Positions 25,433 through 34,664 of a DNA stretch of 64,000 nucleotides are shown piece after piece (within the stretch, counting starts at the first letter, position 1; each line of letters opens with the position of its first letter). The stretch comes from Bacteroidales bacterium (GTDB taxonomy: Bacteria; Bacteroidota; Bacteroidia; Bacteroidales; Muribaculaceae): contig JAAVFI010000050.1 in assembly GCA_014800815.1 (NCBI GenBank), positions 1 through 64,000 of the forward strand, given 5' to 3'. The position numbers were made by a program, and so were the translations under genes. The notes beneath the pieces were generated by a model, which had not been told where the DNA came from, did not search any database, and worked only from the letters and a program-made list of their open reading frames with translations.

Positions 25433-27757
25433 ATGATGTTGAAGACAATCTTTACAGGATTGATGTTTGCCGCAGCCATTAGTGCTGCGGCGAATAATCC
25501 TCAGGCACCTGCAAAAGCAGTGGTGACGGCCGACAACGCCCGATTTACGGTTCTCACACCGGAAATGATACGTATCGAGTACAGCGATAAGGGAACTTTC
25601 GAAGACCGTGCGACATTCGCGATCATCAACCGCGACCTCGGCGAAGTGCCTCACTTCGATACCAGGGACGACGGCGAATTTCTCCATATCACCACCGACA
25701 AACTCAATCTTAAATATCGAAAAGGTACAAATCCTCTCACACAGCCGGCTTCCGATGCCAATCTCTCCATTACTCTCACTGTCGACGGAGAGCCCGTAGT
25801 GTGGTATCCCGGCAAGGAAGACCCGCTGAACCTCAAAGGCACAACGCGCACCCTCGACCGCTGCAACGGCGACAATATGCGCGGCGAAATGGAAGACGGT
25901 CTGATATCGCGCTCGGGCTGGGCCATTATCGACGATTCGTGGTCGAACGTGCGCCACGACGGCAGCCGTTCGTATGCTCTCGTTCCCAACGAGACCTTGG
26001 GTTACGACTGGTGGGCACCGCGCGCCGACGAGGATGCTATGGACACATATTTCTTCGGCTACGGCAAGAACTACAAGAAGGCTATATCCGACTTCACAAA
26101 GGTGGCCGGTAAGATACCCCTCCCTCCGAGCTATGTGTTCGGCTATTGGTACAGCAAATATGATTCCTATTCCGCCGACGATTTCCGCGGTATTATGAAT
26201 GATATCGAGAGCCACAATATCCCTGCCGACGTGATGATTCTGGACATGGACTGGCACTGGAACGGCGAGGCCGCAAGTCAGTCGGCCGGCATAGGCAACT
26301 GGACCGGCTGGTCGTGGAACACAAATCTGATACCCGATGCCAAAGGTCTCCTCAAAGAGATGCACGACCGTGGCTTCAAGACATCGCTCAATCTTCATCC
26401 TGCCGACGGTATCGACAGCATCGAGTCGCCCCGCTATTTTGCCGAGATAAACCGCGACCTCGACAACAAGTATAAAGACGGCCGTACGATTATCTGGAAC
26501 ATCGACTATGCCGACTTCACCAAATCGTTCTTTGACAATATCATCCGCGAGCATGAAGACGAAGGCGTGGACTTTTGGTGGCTCGACTGGCAACAGTATC
26601 TCACAAGCCCCTTCAATCCTGCGCTCAGCGAAACTTTCTGGTGCAACCACGTATTCTACAACGATATGGCTAAAAACCGCACCGATCGCCGTCCGCTCAT
26701 TTTCCACCGTTGGGGCGGTCTCGGCAGCCACCGCTACCAGATCGGTTTCTCCGGCGACGCCTACATCAACTATCCCACATTCGACTTCCAGCCCTATTTC
26801 ACGGCAACGGCATCGAACGTAGGGTACACTTACTGGGGTCACGACCTGGGCGGACACCTCATTTCCGACAAAACCATAGCCAACGACCCCGAACTTATAC
26901 TTCGATGGGTGCAGTTCGGAGTGTTCACCCCTATTTTCCGCACTCACGCCACAAAGGACAGCCGTATCGAGCGTCGTGTGTGGAAGTTTGAGAATTTCCC
27001 AACTATTCTCGAGGCTATCAGACTGCGCTACACCATTTTCCCCTATCTCTATACAATGGCGCGCAAGTCGTATGATACCGGTATCGGTCTGTGCCGCCCT
27101 CTCTACTACGAATATCCCGATGCTGAGGAGGCATATAAATATGAGGGTGAATATTTCTTCGGCGACGACATCATCGTTGCACCTATAACAGAGCCTGCAG
27201 CCGACGGCAAAATCACCGTAAAGAAGCTGTGGCTCCCCGAAGGTAACTGGTGGAGCGTATCTACAGGCGAACTCGTAAAGGGTGACCGCGAACTCACTAT
27301 GGGCTTCACCGCCGAGCAGATTCCTTACTTCTATCGTCAGGGAGCGTTGATACCGCTTAATCCTCCTACGGTGATGAGCACCACCGAACATCCGTCTGAA
27401 ATGATTCTCAACGTAGTGGCCGGTGCCAACGGTATCGCCACCCTCTATGAAGACCGGGGCGATAATGTCGACTATGCCACACAGTATGCAAGCACTACGC
27501 TGCGTCATCTCTCGAAAGGACGCTCCGAAATAATCACTATCGAACCCCGCGAGGGCGTGGCTACAGGCCTGCCTGCCGGACGTGCGTGGACTGTAAACCT
27601 CCTTGGCTGTTCAGAGCCCAAGTCTGTAAAAATCAACGGAAACACCTGCGGCAAAGATAATTGGGAATACAATGCCTCGACAGGCACACTGACTATTAAA
27701 CTTCCGTATGCCGAGTGCTCGCGACGTATGACCGTGAGCGTCGAGACCCGAAAATAA
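25433..27757 (+). CDS. GH31 alpha-glucosidase/alpha-xylosidase-type enzyme
   Basis: 774 aa with a signal peptide (MLKTIFTGLMFAAAISAAA). It has an N-terminal beta domain (about 25-210) and a TIM barrel (about 220-590). DFWWLDWQQYL carries the nucleophile Asp, and IGFSGDAY carries the acid/base Asp. A C-terminal beta domain follows. It cleaves alpha-linked glucose, xylose or galactose from oligosaccharides. It is the last gene of the GH63-GH99-GH31 operon, followed by a strong terminator. Confidence 0.88.
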   Translation: MMLKTIFTGLMFAAAISAAANNPQAPAKAVVTADNARFTVLTPEMIRIEYSDKGTFEDRATFAIINRDLGEVPHFDTRDDGEFLHITTDKLNLKYRKGTNPLTQPASDANLSITLTVDGEPVVWYPGKEDPLNLKGTTRTLDRCNGDNMRGEMEDGLISRSGWAIIDDSWSNVRHDGSRSYALVPNETLGYDWWAPRADEDAMDTYFFGYGKNYKKAISDFTKVAGKIPLPPSYVFGYWYSKYDSYSADDFRGIMNDIESHNIPADVMILDMDWHWNGEAASQSAGIGNWTGWSWNTNLIPDAKGLLKEMHDRGFKTSLNLHPADGIDSIESPRYFAEINRDLDNKYKDGRTIIWNIDYADFTKSFFDNIIREHEDEGVDFWWLDWQQYLTSPFNPALSETFWCNHVFYNDMAKNRTDRRPLIFHRWGGLGSHRYQIGFSGDAYINYPTFDFQPYFTATASNVGYTYWGHDLGGHLISDKTIANDPELILRWVQFGVFTPIFRTHATKDSRIERRVWKFENFPTILEAIRLRYTIFPYLYTMARKSYDTGIGLCRPLYYEYPDAEEAYKYEGEYFFGDDIIVAPITEPAADGKITVKKLWLPEGNWWSVSTGELVKGDRELTMGFTAEQIPYFYRQGALIPLNPPTVMSTTEHPSEMILNVVAGANGIATLYEDRGDNVDYATQYASTTLRHLSKGRSEIITIEPREGVATGLPAGRAWTVNLLGCSEPKSVKINGNTCGKDNWEYNASTGTLTIKLPYAECSRRMTVSVETRK

Positions 27758-27787
27758 CACTGAATATTCGTCCTTTATTCAACAGAT

Positions 27788-27828
27788 AGCAGTCTTAGTG
27801 GCATCAGTCATATAAGACTGCTATTTTA
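27788..27828 (+). terminator. Terminator of GH63-GH99-GH31 operon
   Basis: TAGCAGTCTTA and TAAGACTGCTA form a perfect 11-bp stem followed by TTTTAG. Confidence 0.8.
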
Positions 27829-27902
27829 GTATTTATTAATTTTTGCGAGTCCGGAATACGTGAAATAGTCTGAATATTTTTCTTCAAAATTTAAAAGGGG
27901 AT

Positions 27903-27931
27903 GTGTGTTAGCCAAGTTTAGTCGCCTTATA
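27903..27931 (+). promoter_or_regulatory. PUL regulon promoter motif, copy 3 (SusC operon)
   Basis: GTGTGTTA, 11 bases, TCGCCTTATA, 56 bases before the SusC start. The core is identical to copy 1. Confidence 0.75.
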
Positions 27932-27986
27932 GACGAATAGAAAAGTATATTTCACGTACTAATACCATTTTTAACAAAATAAACCA

Positions 27987-30900
27987 ATGCAACAAAATCA
28001 ATCGCATCACAAATGCAAAAGGAGAAGGCTCTCCCTATCCTTCCTGCGGTGCTGTCTGATTCTTGTCTGTGTACTTGTTTTTTCAGGGCAAGGCATGGCG
28101 CAGGAGCCTACTGTCACCATAAAAACCCAGAATATTACGTTATCGAAAGCGCTTGATTTAATTCAGTCACAGACCGGCTATAACTTTGTGTACAACGAAG
28201 GCATAGGCAATCTCGACTCCGAAGTAAGTCTTAATGTTAGCAATGTGCCTGTGAGCGGAGCTCTCAAGCAACTTTTCGCCGGCAAGGGTATCAGTTTCGA
28301 AATCGAAGATAAGTATGTGATTTTGAAAAAGTCCGCCAAGGCTGCCGCTAAAGAGCCCGCTACCGTAAAAGGTGTGGTATTGGACGAAAACGGCGAGCCG
28401 CTTATCGGTGCTTCCGTTACAATCAAGGGCCACCAGCAGGGTGTGATTACCAACATCGACGGCGAGTATTCTATCATGGCTGCCAAGGGCGACGTCCTTT
28501 CGGTGAGCTACGTGGGCTATACTCCCAAGGATGTGCGTGTCAACTCATCCGAGCTCAATATCGTACTCGAAGAATCGAAGGCAGCGCTCAACGAACTGGT
28601 CGTAATCGGTTATGGTACAATGAAAAAGAAAGACCTCACCGGTGCTGTCAGCTCAATGAGCGGTACTACCGTTACCGACCGTAAGGTCACTTCGCTTTCG
28701 TCGGCACTCCAGGGTGCTATGGGCGGTGTGACAGTTACTCGTTCGGGCGGCGAACCCGGCGGATCTGCCGATATCAAAATCCGAGGTATCACTACAATCG
28801 GCGACAGCAACCCTCTGATTATCGTCGACGGTGTGCCTGCCGACAACATCAACGATATCAACCCACAGGACGTTGAAAGCATCACAGCCCTCAAGGATGC
28901 CGCTTCGGCTGCAATCTACGGCTCGCGTGCTGCCGCTGGTGTAATCCTCATCACCACAAAGCGTGCGAGCGACGGCAAAGTATCTATGTCGTACTCATAC
29001 GAATACGGCTACGAAAAGCCTACCACGCAGCCCGACTATGTAGACGCAAGCCGCTATATGGCTATGGTGAACGAGCTTCGCTGGAACGACGCCGGCAATG
29101 GTTCCGACCACTTCCCCGTGTATATTCCCGTGGTAATCGACGACTACGCATACCTCAACGAACGCGACCCCAACCGCTACCCCGACACCGACTGGCGCGG
29201 TATGCTTCTCAAGGGGCACGCCAACCGCCACTCTCACAATTTCCGCATCTCAGGCGGTACACAGCGTATCCGCACCAACGCCTCTATCGGCTACGATATG
29301 GCCGACGGCCTCTATGTAGACCGCGACTATTCGCGTCTTACCATACGAATGAACAACGATATCACTATCAACAAGTATCTCGCCGCAGCATTCGATGTCA
29401 ACGTGAAGCGCAGCGAATACAATACCCCGGTCTACGACCCCATGTATGCCGCATACACCATGCCGGCTATCTATCCCGCGCTGTGGGAAGACGGTCGCAT
29501 TGCCGACGGTAAATCGGGAGACAACCCCTATGCCTCTCTCAACTACGGCGGTAAGGCTACCGACAATTACAATCAGGTGGGCGGTAAGGCTGCAATCTAC
29601 GTAACACCGTTCGAAGGCCTCAAGATTTCGGCTATCATCTCTCCTATCTGGAACGAAAGCCGCGGCAAATCTTTCCGCAAACGCATCGAATATTTCTCTG
29701 CCGACGACCCCGATATCCTCATCGGCGCTATCAATGGTTTTGCCACTACAAAACTCACCGAATCGCGCGGCAACAGCTACAGCCTCACCAAGCAGTTCAT
29801 CGCCAACTACGACAATACTTTCGGCAAGAACTCGGTAAGCCTCATGGTGGGCTACGAAGACAATTCGTATAAGAACGAAGGCCTGTGGGCTGCACGCGAC
29901 CGCTTCGCCCTCACAGAGTATCCCTATCTCGACCGTGGCAACGCCGACTACCAGACCAACGGCGGCAACGCTTCGCACACTGCCTATCGCTCGGTATTCG
30001 GCCGTGCGATGTACAACTTCGACAGCCGCTATCTCGTGCAGGCCAACCTCCGTTGCGACCGCTCTTCTCGCTTCGACAAGAAATACCGCGCCGGTTACTT
30101 CCCATCGGTATCAGGTGGTTGGGTGCTCACCCGCGAACCCTGGATAGAGAAGCTCAATCTCAATCCCTACCTCACACAGTTCAAGGTACGTGCTTCTTAC
30201 GGTCTGCTCGGTAACGACCGCGTGGGCAACTATCCCTACCTGCCCCTGCTCAACTACACCGACGCACTCTTCTGGGAAGGCTCCAACGTGGTATCGTCTA
30301 CCACTGCCGCCCAGTGGTCGTATGCAATCCGCGACATCTCCTGGGAGACCACCAAGACCTTCGGCGTAGGTGTCGACCTTGCTTTCTTCAACAGCCGCCT
30401 CCAGCTTACCGGCGACTGGTACTACAAGATTACCAAGGACATGATTCTCGATATCGACATTCCCGACTACGTGGGCTATGACAATCCCTCGCAGAACACG
30501 GGTAAGATGAAGACCACCGGTTTTGAAATCGAGGCCCGCTGGAACGACAATATCGGCGACTTCCACTACAGCGTGGCTGCCAACCTCAGCGACTTCAAGT
30601 CGCGCATGGGTTATCTTGGCGGTAACCAGTTCCTCGGCGATCAGATCAAGATGATGGGCAGCTACTTCAACGAGTGGTACGGCTACCGCACCGACGGTAT
30701 CTTCCAGACTCAGGAAGAAATCGACAACTACCCCGTGATGAGCAGCAGCGTGCGTCCCGGCGATATCAAGTATCTCAAGGCCGACCCCGATGACACCACT
30801 CCCGTATCTCCCGACAAAGACCGCGTGCTCCTCGGCAATTCACAGCCCCGCTATCAGTACGGTGCCACAATCACCGCCGGCTGGAAGGGCTTCGACTTCA

Positions 30901-31334
30901 GCCTCACACTTCAGGGTGTAGGCCGTCAGCTCAAGAGAAAAGCCGCAACCATGGTTCAGCCTCTCCGCGACAACTTCGGCAATATCCCCATGCTCATCGA
31001 CGGCCGCTACTGGAGCAACTACAACACTCCCGAGCAGAACCTCCTCGCAGAGTATCCCCGCCTGACTTCGACACAGGCTTCGTACAACTACGCGATGTCG
31101 GACTTCTGGCTGTTCAACAGTCACTATTGCCGTCTGAAAAACATCTCTCTCGGCTACACTCTGCCCGCATGGATCACACAGAAGGCCTTCGTTCAGAGCC
31201 TGCGCTTCTACATCGCAGCCAACGACCTCTTCTGTATCACAAACTATCCCCGCGGCTGGGACTACGAGGGCTACGGTTCGACCGGCTACCCCATTACCAA
31301 ATCATTTATCTGTGGTGTAAACATTAACTTCTGA
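27987..31334 (+). CDS. susC: SusC-family TonB-dependent receptor with STN domain
   Basis: 1115 aa. A signal peptide is followed by a secretin/TonB short N-terminal domain (about 40-110, TVTIKTQNITLSKALDLIQS). Next are a carboxypeptidase-D-like domain (about 118-195), a plug (about 200-330, VVIGYGTMKKKDLTGAVSS, then ASAAIYGSRAAAGVILITTK) and the barrel. It imports oligosaccharides across the outer membrane with SusD. The STN domain should contact FecR and report ligand to the ECF sigma factor, tying transport to regulation. Confidence 0.93.
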   Translation: MQQNQSHHKCKRRRLSLSFLRCCLILVCVLVFSGQGMAQEPTVTIKTQNITLSKALDLIQSQTGYNFVYNEGIGNLDSEVSLNVSNVPVSGALKQLFAGKGISFEIEDKYVILKKSAKAAAKEPATVKGVVLDENGEPLIGASVTIKGHQQGVITNIDGEYSIMAAKGDVLSVSYVGYTPKDVRVNSSELNIVLEESKAALNELVVIGYGTMKKKDLTGAVSSMSGTTVTDRKVTSLSSALQGAMGGVTVTRSGGEPGGSADIKIRGITTIGDSNPLIIVDGVPADNINDINPQDVESITALKDAASAAIYGSRAAAGVILITTKRASDGKVSMSYSYEYGYEKPTTQPDYVDASRYMAMVNELRWNDAGNGSDHFPVYIPVVIDDYAYLNERDPNRYPDTDWRGMLLKGHANRHSHNFRISGGTQRIRTNASIGYDMADGLYVDRDYSRLTIRMNNDITINKYLAAAFDVNVKRSEYNTPVYDPMYAAYTMPAIYPALWEDGRIADGKSGDNPYASLNYGGKATDNYNQVGGKAAIYVTPFEGLKISAIISPIWNESRGKSFRKRIEYFSADDPDILIGAINGFATTKLTESRGNSYSLTKQFIANYDNTFGKNSVSLMVGYEDNSYKNEGLWAARDRFALTEYPYLDRGNADYQTNGGNASHTAYRSVFGRAMYNFDSRYLVQANLRCDRSSRFDKKYRAGYFPSVSGGWVLTREPWIEKLNLNPYLTQFKVRASYGLLGNDRVGNYPYLPLLNYTDALFWEGSNVVSSTTAAQWSYAIRDISWETTKTFGVGVDLAFFNSRLQLTGDWYYKITKDMILDIDIPDYVGYDNPSQNTGKMKTTGFEIEARWNDNIGDFHYSVAANLSDFKSRMGYLGGNQFLGDQIKMMGSYFNEWYGYRTDGIFQTQEEIDNYPVMSSSVRPGDIKYLKADPDDTTPVSPDKDRVLLGNSQPRYQYGATITAGWKGFDFSLTLQGVGRQLKRKAATMVQPLRDNFGNIPMLIDGRYWSNYNTPEQNLLAEYPRLTSTQASYNYAMSDFWLFNSHYCRLKNISLGYTLPAWITQKAFVQSLRFYIAANDLFCITNYPRGWDYEGYGSTGYPITKSFICGVNINF

Positions 31335-31339
31335 TACCT

Positions 31340-33046
31340 ATGAAGATTTTCTCTAAAATAATATATGCAGCTGCCGTGTCGCTCCTGTGCTCATGCGCCG
31401 ACCTCGACCTGCAGCCTCTCGATACCGGCTCGAGCGACTCCTGGTATAAGACCGAGGAGGAAGTCAAAGCCTCGATAAGCGGTCTGTACCGTACAGACTT
31501 CTTCGGTCTCGAAAACTTCCGCTGGAGCGACGACCACCAGTCGCGCGACCGCCTCAACGAAATGACCTCGGCCACTGTCAACGGCGAGACCTGGGATGTA
31601 ACCACCATGTGGCAGGTATGCTATAAGTCAATTGCCCGCTGCAATATTCTTCTCGAGAAGCTGCGCGACTACCGGTCAATCGGCATTTCCGAAGAGCGTG
31701 CCAATCTCTATCGCGCACAGGTACTCTTTGTACGTGCCACCCAGTACGGCCGCCTTACTTCGCACTTCGGCGACGTGGTGTGGGTCGACTCCGAAATCAC
31801 TATCGACGAGGCTTTCAAAATGGGCCGTACCGACCGTGCCGAAATCATGGAGCAGGTTTACGCCGACTTCGACGAAGCCGCAACATATCTGCCCAAGTCA
31901 TACGGAACTCAGCAGGAACTTGCCACCAAGGCTGCCGCCTACGGTCTCAAGGCCCGCTACGCCCTCTACAACGAAGACTGGGAAATCGCGGCCAAGGCTG
32001 CCAAAGATTGTATGGATTTAGGCTCGCACCAGCTCTATCCCGACTTCGAAAGACTGTTCTTATCGTCGACACACCATGCCTGTGAGAATATACTCTCGTG
32101 GCCCACATCTCTCGAACTTAACATCTACGGCGACAGCGAAGGCAATGTTATGGGCTTCATTCCCCGTTGCCGCGGCGGCTATGCATCAGAGTATCCCTCT
32201 TGGGACCTCTTCGCAAGCTTCCTCTGCACCGACGGTCTGCCTATCGACGAATCTCCTCTCTTCGATCCCCAGCACCCGTTCAAGAACCGCGACCCGCGCT
32301 GTGCCGCCACTATCGTTGAATTCGGCACCGAACATTGCGGCGTGATCTACGACCCCGATCCTACCGCAACTCAAGTCTACAGCTCTGTAGCCGGTCAGCT
32401 TGTGACCAACCTCGACTGCAAGGCGGGCAGCCAGTATGCCTCCTACAACGGCCTTCTCCGTAAGAAAGGTATTGATGAGTCCTGGATAAACGACGGATCG
32501 TTCAAAGTGGCGTTCGACATCGTATTCCTCCGCTATGCCGAAGTGCTCCTCACCTATGCCGAGGCCAAAATCGAGGCCGGCGATATTGATAAGAGCGTGC
32601 TCGACGCTATCAACATGGTGCGTGCCCGTGCATACAAGGTAAGCAACACCAATACCTCCGCTTACCCCGCAGTCAAGACTACCGACCGCGACCAACTCCG
32701 CACTATCGTCCGCACCGAGCGCCGCATGGAGTTTGCCTACGAAGGCCTCCGTCGCATGGACCTCATCCGCTGGCGCATAGCCGAAAAAGTACTCAACGTG
32801 CCCGACTACGGTCTGCTCGATAAAGATGCTCTCACCTCCAAGCTGATTGATAAAAATCTCTGGTTCTGGCCCATGGCTCCCGAAATCGACGAAAACGGCT
32901 GTGCCGACTTCTCTGCACTCTACGATCAGGGATACTGCAAGATCATCACACGCCGCCAGTTCGATGCTTCGAAGAACTACCTGTGGCCTATACCCTCGCA
33001 GGAAGTAATTACCAACCCATACCTCGGACAAAATGACAACTACTAA
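31340..33046 (+). CDS. susD: SusD-family outer-membrane glycan-binding lipoprotein
   Basis: 568 aa. The lipobox LLCSCAD puts the Cys at about 19. An N-terminal TPR-like helical set and the SusD motif (ARYALYNEDWEIAAKAAKDCM) are present. The end VRTERRMEFAYEGLRRMDLIRW matches the conserved SusD/RagB C-terminal region. It caps the SusC channel and binds the oligosaccharide. It follows SusC after 5 bases. Confidence 0.93.
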   Translation: MKIFSKIIYAAAVSLLCSCADLDLQPLDTGSSDSWYKTEEEVKASISGLYRTDFFGLENFRWSDDHQSRDRLNEMTSATVNGETWDVTTMWQVCYKSIARCNILLEKLRDYRSIGISEERANLYRAQVLFVRATQYGRLTSHFGDVVWVDSEITIDEAFKMGRTDRAEIMEQVYADFDEAATYLPKSYGTQQELATKAAAYGLKARYALYNEDWEIAAKAAKDCMDLGSHQLYPDFERLFLSSTHHACENILSWPTSLELNIYGDSEGNVMGFIPRCRGGYASEYPSWDLFASFLCTDGLPIDESPLFDPQHPFKNRDPRCAATIVEFGTEHCGVIYDPDPTATQVYSSVAGQLVTNLDCKAGSQYASYNGLLRKKGIDESWINDGSFKVAFDIVFLRYAEVLLTYAEAKIEAGDIDKSVLDAINMVRARAYKVSNTNTSAYPAVKTTDRDQLRTIVRTERRMEFAYEGLRRMDLIRWRIAEKVLNVPDYGLLDKDALTSKLIDKNLWFWPMAPEIDENGCADFSALYDQGYCKIITRRQFDASKNYLWPIPSQEVITNPYLGQNDNY

Positions 33047-33059
33047 AATCATCGACCAC

Positions 33060-34577
33060 ATGAATATCATTGCAAAATTCACACTGATTTCTTTTGCCGC
33101 GATTTCGCCCTTCGTTGTATCGGCCTGCGGTGAAGAATATCTGACATACAATCATACTCCGGGCGAGGCTCTCGTGCCCGACGAACCCGAGCCCGAACCC
33201 GAAATGCCCGACGTGATGACCGTGGGCACTTACAAACTCCTCACCGATAAGCCCGCTCAGGTAATCGAAGGTCTCGGCTTCGAGATTCAGAACGAAATGA
33301 CAGCTGCGCCCGACATCGAGAAGCCCTCCAAATACTACGGCGTGCCCCTCGACCTCGTGCCCTCGGAGCGCAAGCGTCTTGCCGAGGAAATGCTTAAAGG
33401 TTTCCGCTACATGCGTCTCGGTATGGGCGTATGGTATCAGGGTCTGACTCCCGACCGCAAAAACTTCGTAGAGCGCATTCCCGGTCAGAACGAAGCCCTC
33501 GTACAGCTCATGAAGGACGCCGGTGTGGAAGGTATCTCGCTCGAATACTGGTCGCCCGCTCCCTACTGGAAGTCGAACGGCAGCATCAACGACGGTACCC
33601 TCAAAAGTTTCGACGACGAATTCATCAATGAGTTTACCGATGCCCTCATGGAAGACATCAAGTATCTCAAGAGCAACGGCTTCAACATATCTACATGGGG
33701 TCTTCAGAACGAATCTCAGTATGAGTCTGTAGGCTACGCTCACTGCCACTATACTCCCGACCAGCTCGTAAAGGTATTCGGTGTAGCGGCTCCCAAAGTA
33801 CGTGCTCTCGACCCTAATATCGAAATTATCTATGACACCAACAGCGGTAATAACGGCGAGTACGGCGAAAAGCTCTGGAAAGAAAATCCCCAGCTCCTTC
33901 CCTACGTAGACGCTTGGGTATATCACCGCATAGGCGATGATGCCGACTTCGTGATGGACCGCTGCGAAAACTATAAGGAAAACAACCAGGGCAAGCCCAT
34001 CTATCAGAACGAATACGAGTATTTCAACGATCAGATGCCTACCCACACCTATGAGTGGTTTATGGTGAACACCGCCCAGTCGATTATGAACTGGATGACT
34101 TTCGTAAACTCTCCCAAATGGTACTGGCTGCACGCTCTTAAGGCTGTAGACGACCATGTGGACCGCGACGGCTTCGGCCTCGGTATCTGGCGCCCCAGCT
34201 ATGCCAACGACAGCCACGACTATCCCACCCTCAAGCACGGCCACTTCACTTTCAACTGGCAGAACTTCAACGGCATCGCAGGCTTCCTCAAGTACATGCC
34301 CTGGAACTCCCGCCGCTACGAGGTGCAGGAAGACAATGCTACTCACAACAACCGTATTATGGCCTGGAAAACTCCCGAAGGCAAATTCGTGATCGCTCTG
34401 ACCAACCGCTCCGACGAGTGGTATGAGTTCAACGTCGACCTCGACAAGAATATGAAGCTCACCGGTCACCGCTACAACAAGAACGGTATCGACCAAGACC
34501 TCGGCACCTCCGACGGCAGCGCGACTCTTTCGGCTAAAGTCCGTCCCTGGAGCATTGAATTCTGGGTAGAAGATTAA
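33060..34577 (+). CDS. GH30-family lipoprotein glycosidase
   Basis: 505 aa from ATG 33060. The track start at 33033 would overlap SusD and add nine residues before the signal. The lipobox is PFVVSACGE. GH30 features: GLGFEIQNEMTAAP, LRLGMG-like YMRLGMGVWY, acid/base Glu in WGLQNESQY, nucleophile Glu in IYQNEYEYF, and a C-terminal beta domain. GH30 enzymes cleave beta-glucosides, beta-xylosides or beta-1,6-glucan. As a surface lipoprotein beside SusCD it is probably the first-acting enzyme of the locus. Confidence 0.82.
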   Translation: MNIIAKFTLISFAAISPFVVSACGEEYLTYNHTPGEALVPDEPEPEPEMPDVMTVGTYKLLTDKPAQVIEGLGFEIQNEMTAAPDIEKPSKYYGVPLDLVPSERKRLAEEMLKGFRYMRLGMGVWYQGLTPDRKNFVERIPGQNEALVQLMKDAGVEGISLEYWSPAPYWKSNGSINDGTLKSFDDEFINEFTDALMEDIKYLKSNGFNISTWGLQNESQYESVGYAHCHYTPDQLVKVFGVAAPKVRALDPNIEIIYDTNSGNNGEYGEKLWKENPQLLPYVDAWVYHRIGDDADFVMDRCENYKENNQGKPIYQNEYEYFNDQMPTHTYEWFMVNTAQSIMNWMTFVNSPKWYWLHALKAVDDHVDRDGFGLGIWRPSYANDSHDYPTLKHGHFTFNWQNFNGIAGFLKYMPWNSRRYEVQEDNATHNNRIMAWKTPEGKFVIALTNRSDEWYEFNVDLDKNMKLTGHRYNKNGIDQDLGTSDGSATLSAKVRPWSIEFWVED

Positions 34578-34614
34578 TATAAAAAATAAGGTAATAAGAT
34601 AGTTTAGGTGCAAA

Positions 34615-34646
34615 GGGCGAGGAGAGGAATGTCCTCGCCCTTTTTT
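34615..34646 (+). terminator. Terminator after GH30
   Basis: GGGCGAGGA and TCCTCGCCC (9-bp stem) are followed by TTTTTT. The next gene starts only 19 bases later, so it may be partial read-through. Confidence 0.75.
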
Positions 34647-34664
34647 AAAAACTCCCGCAAAGAT

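Noticed and set aside
25418-27508. 696-aa minus-strand ORF opposite GH31
   Set aside because: Shadow of the GH31 gene: composition is Val/Ile/Cys-rich without domain motifs, and the plus strand has full GH31 landmarks.
33009-34613. 534-aa minus-strand ORF opposite GH30
   Set aside because: Antisense shadow; the GH30 reading has signal peptide and catalytic Glu motifs.
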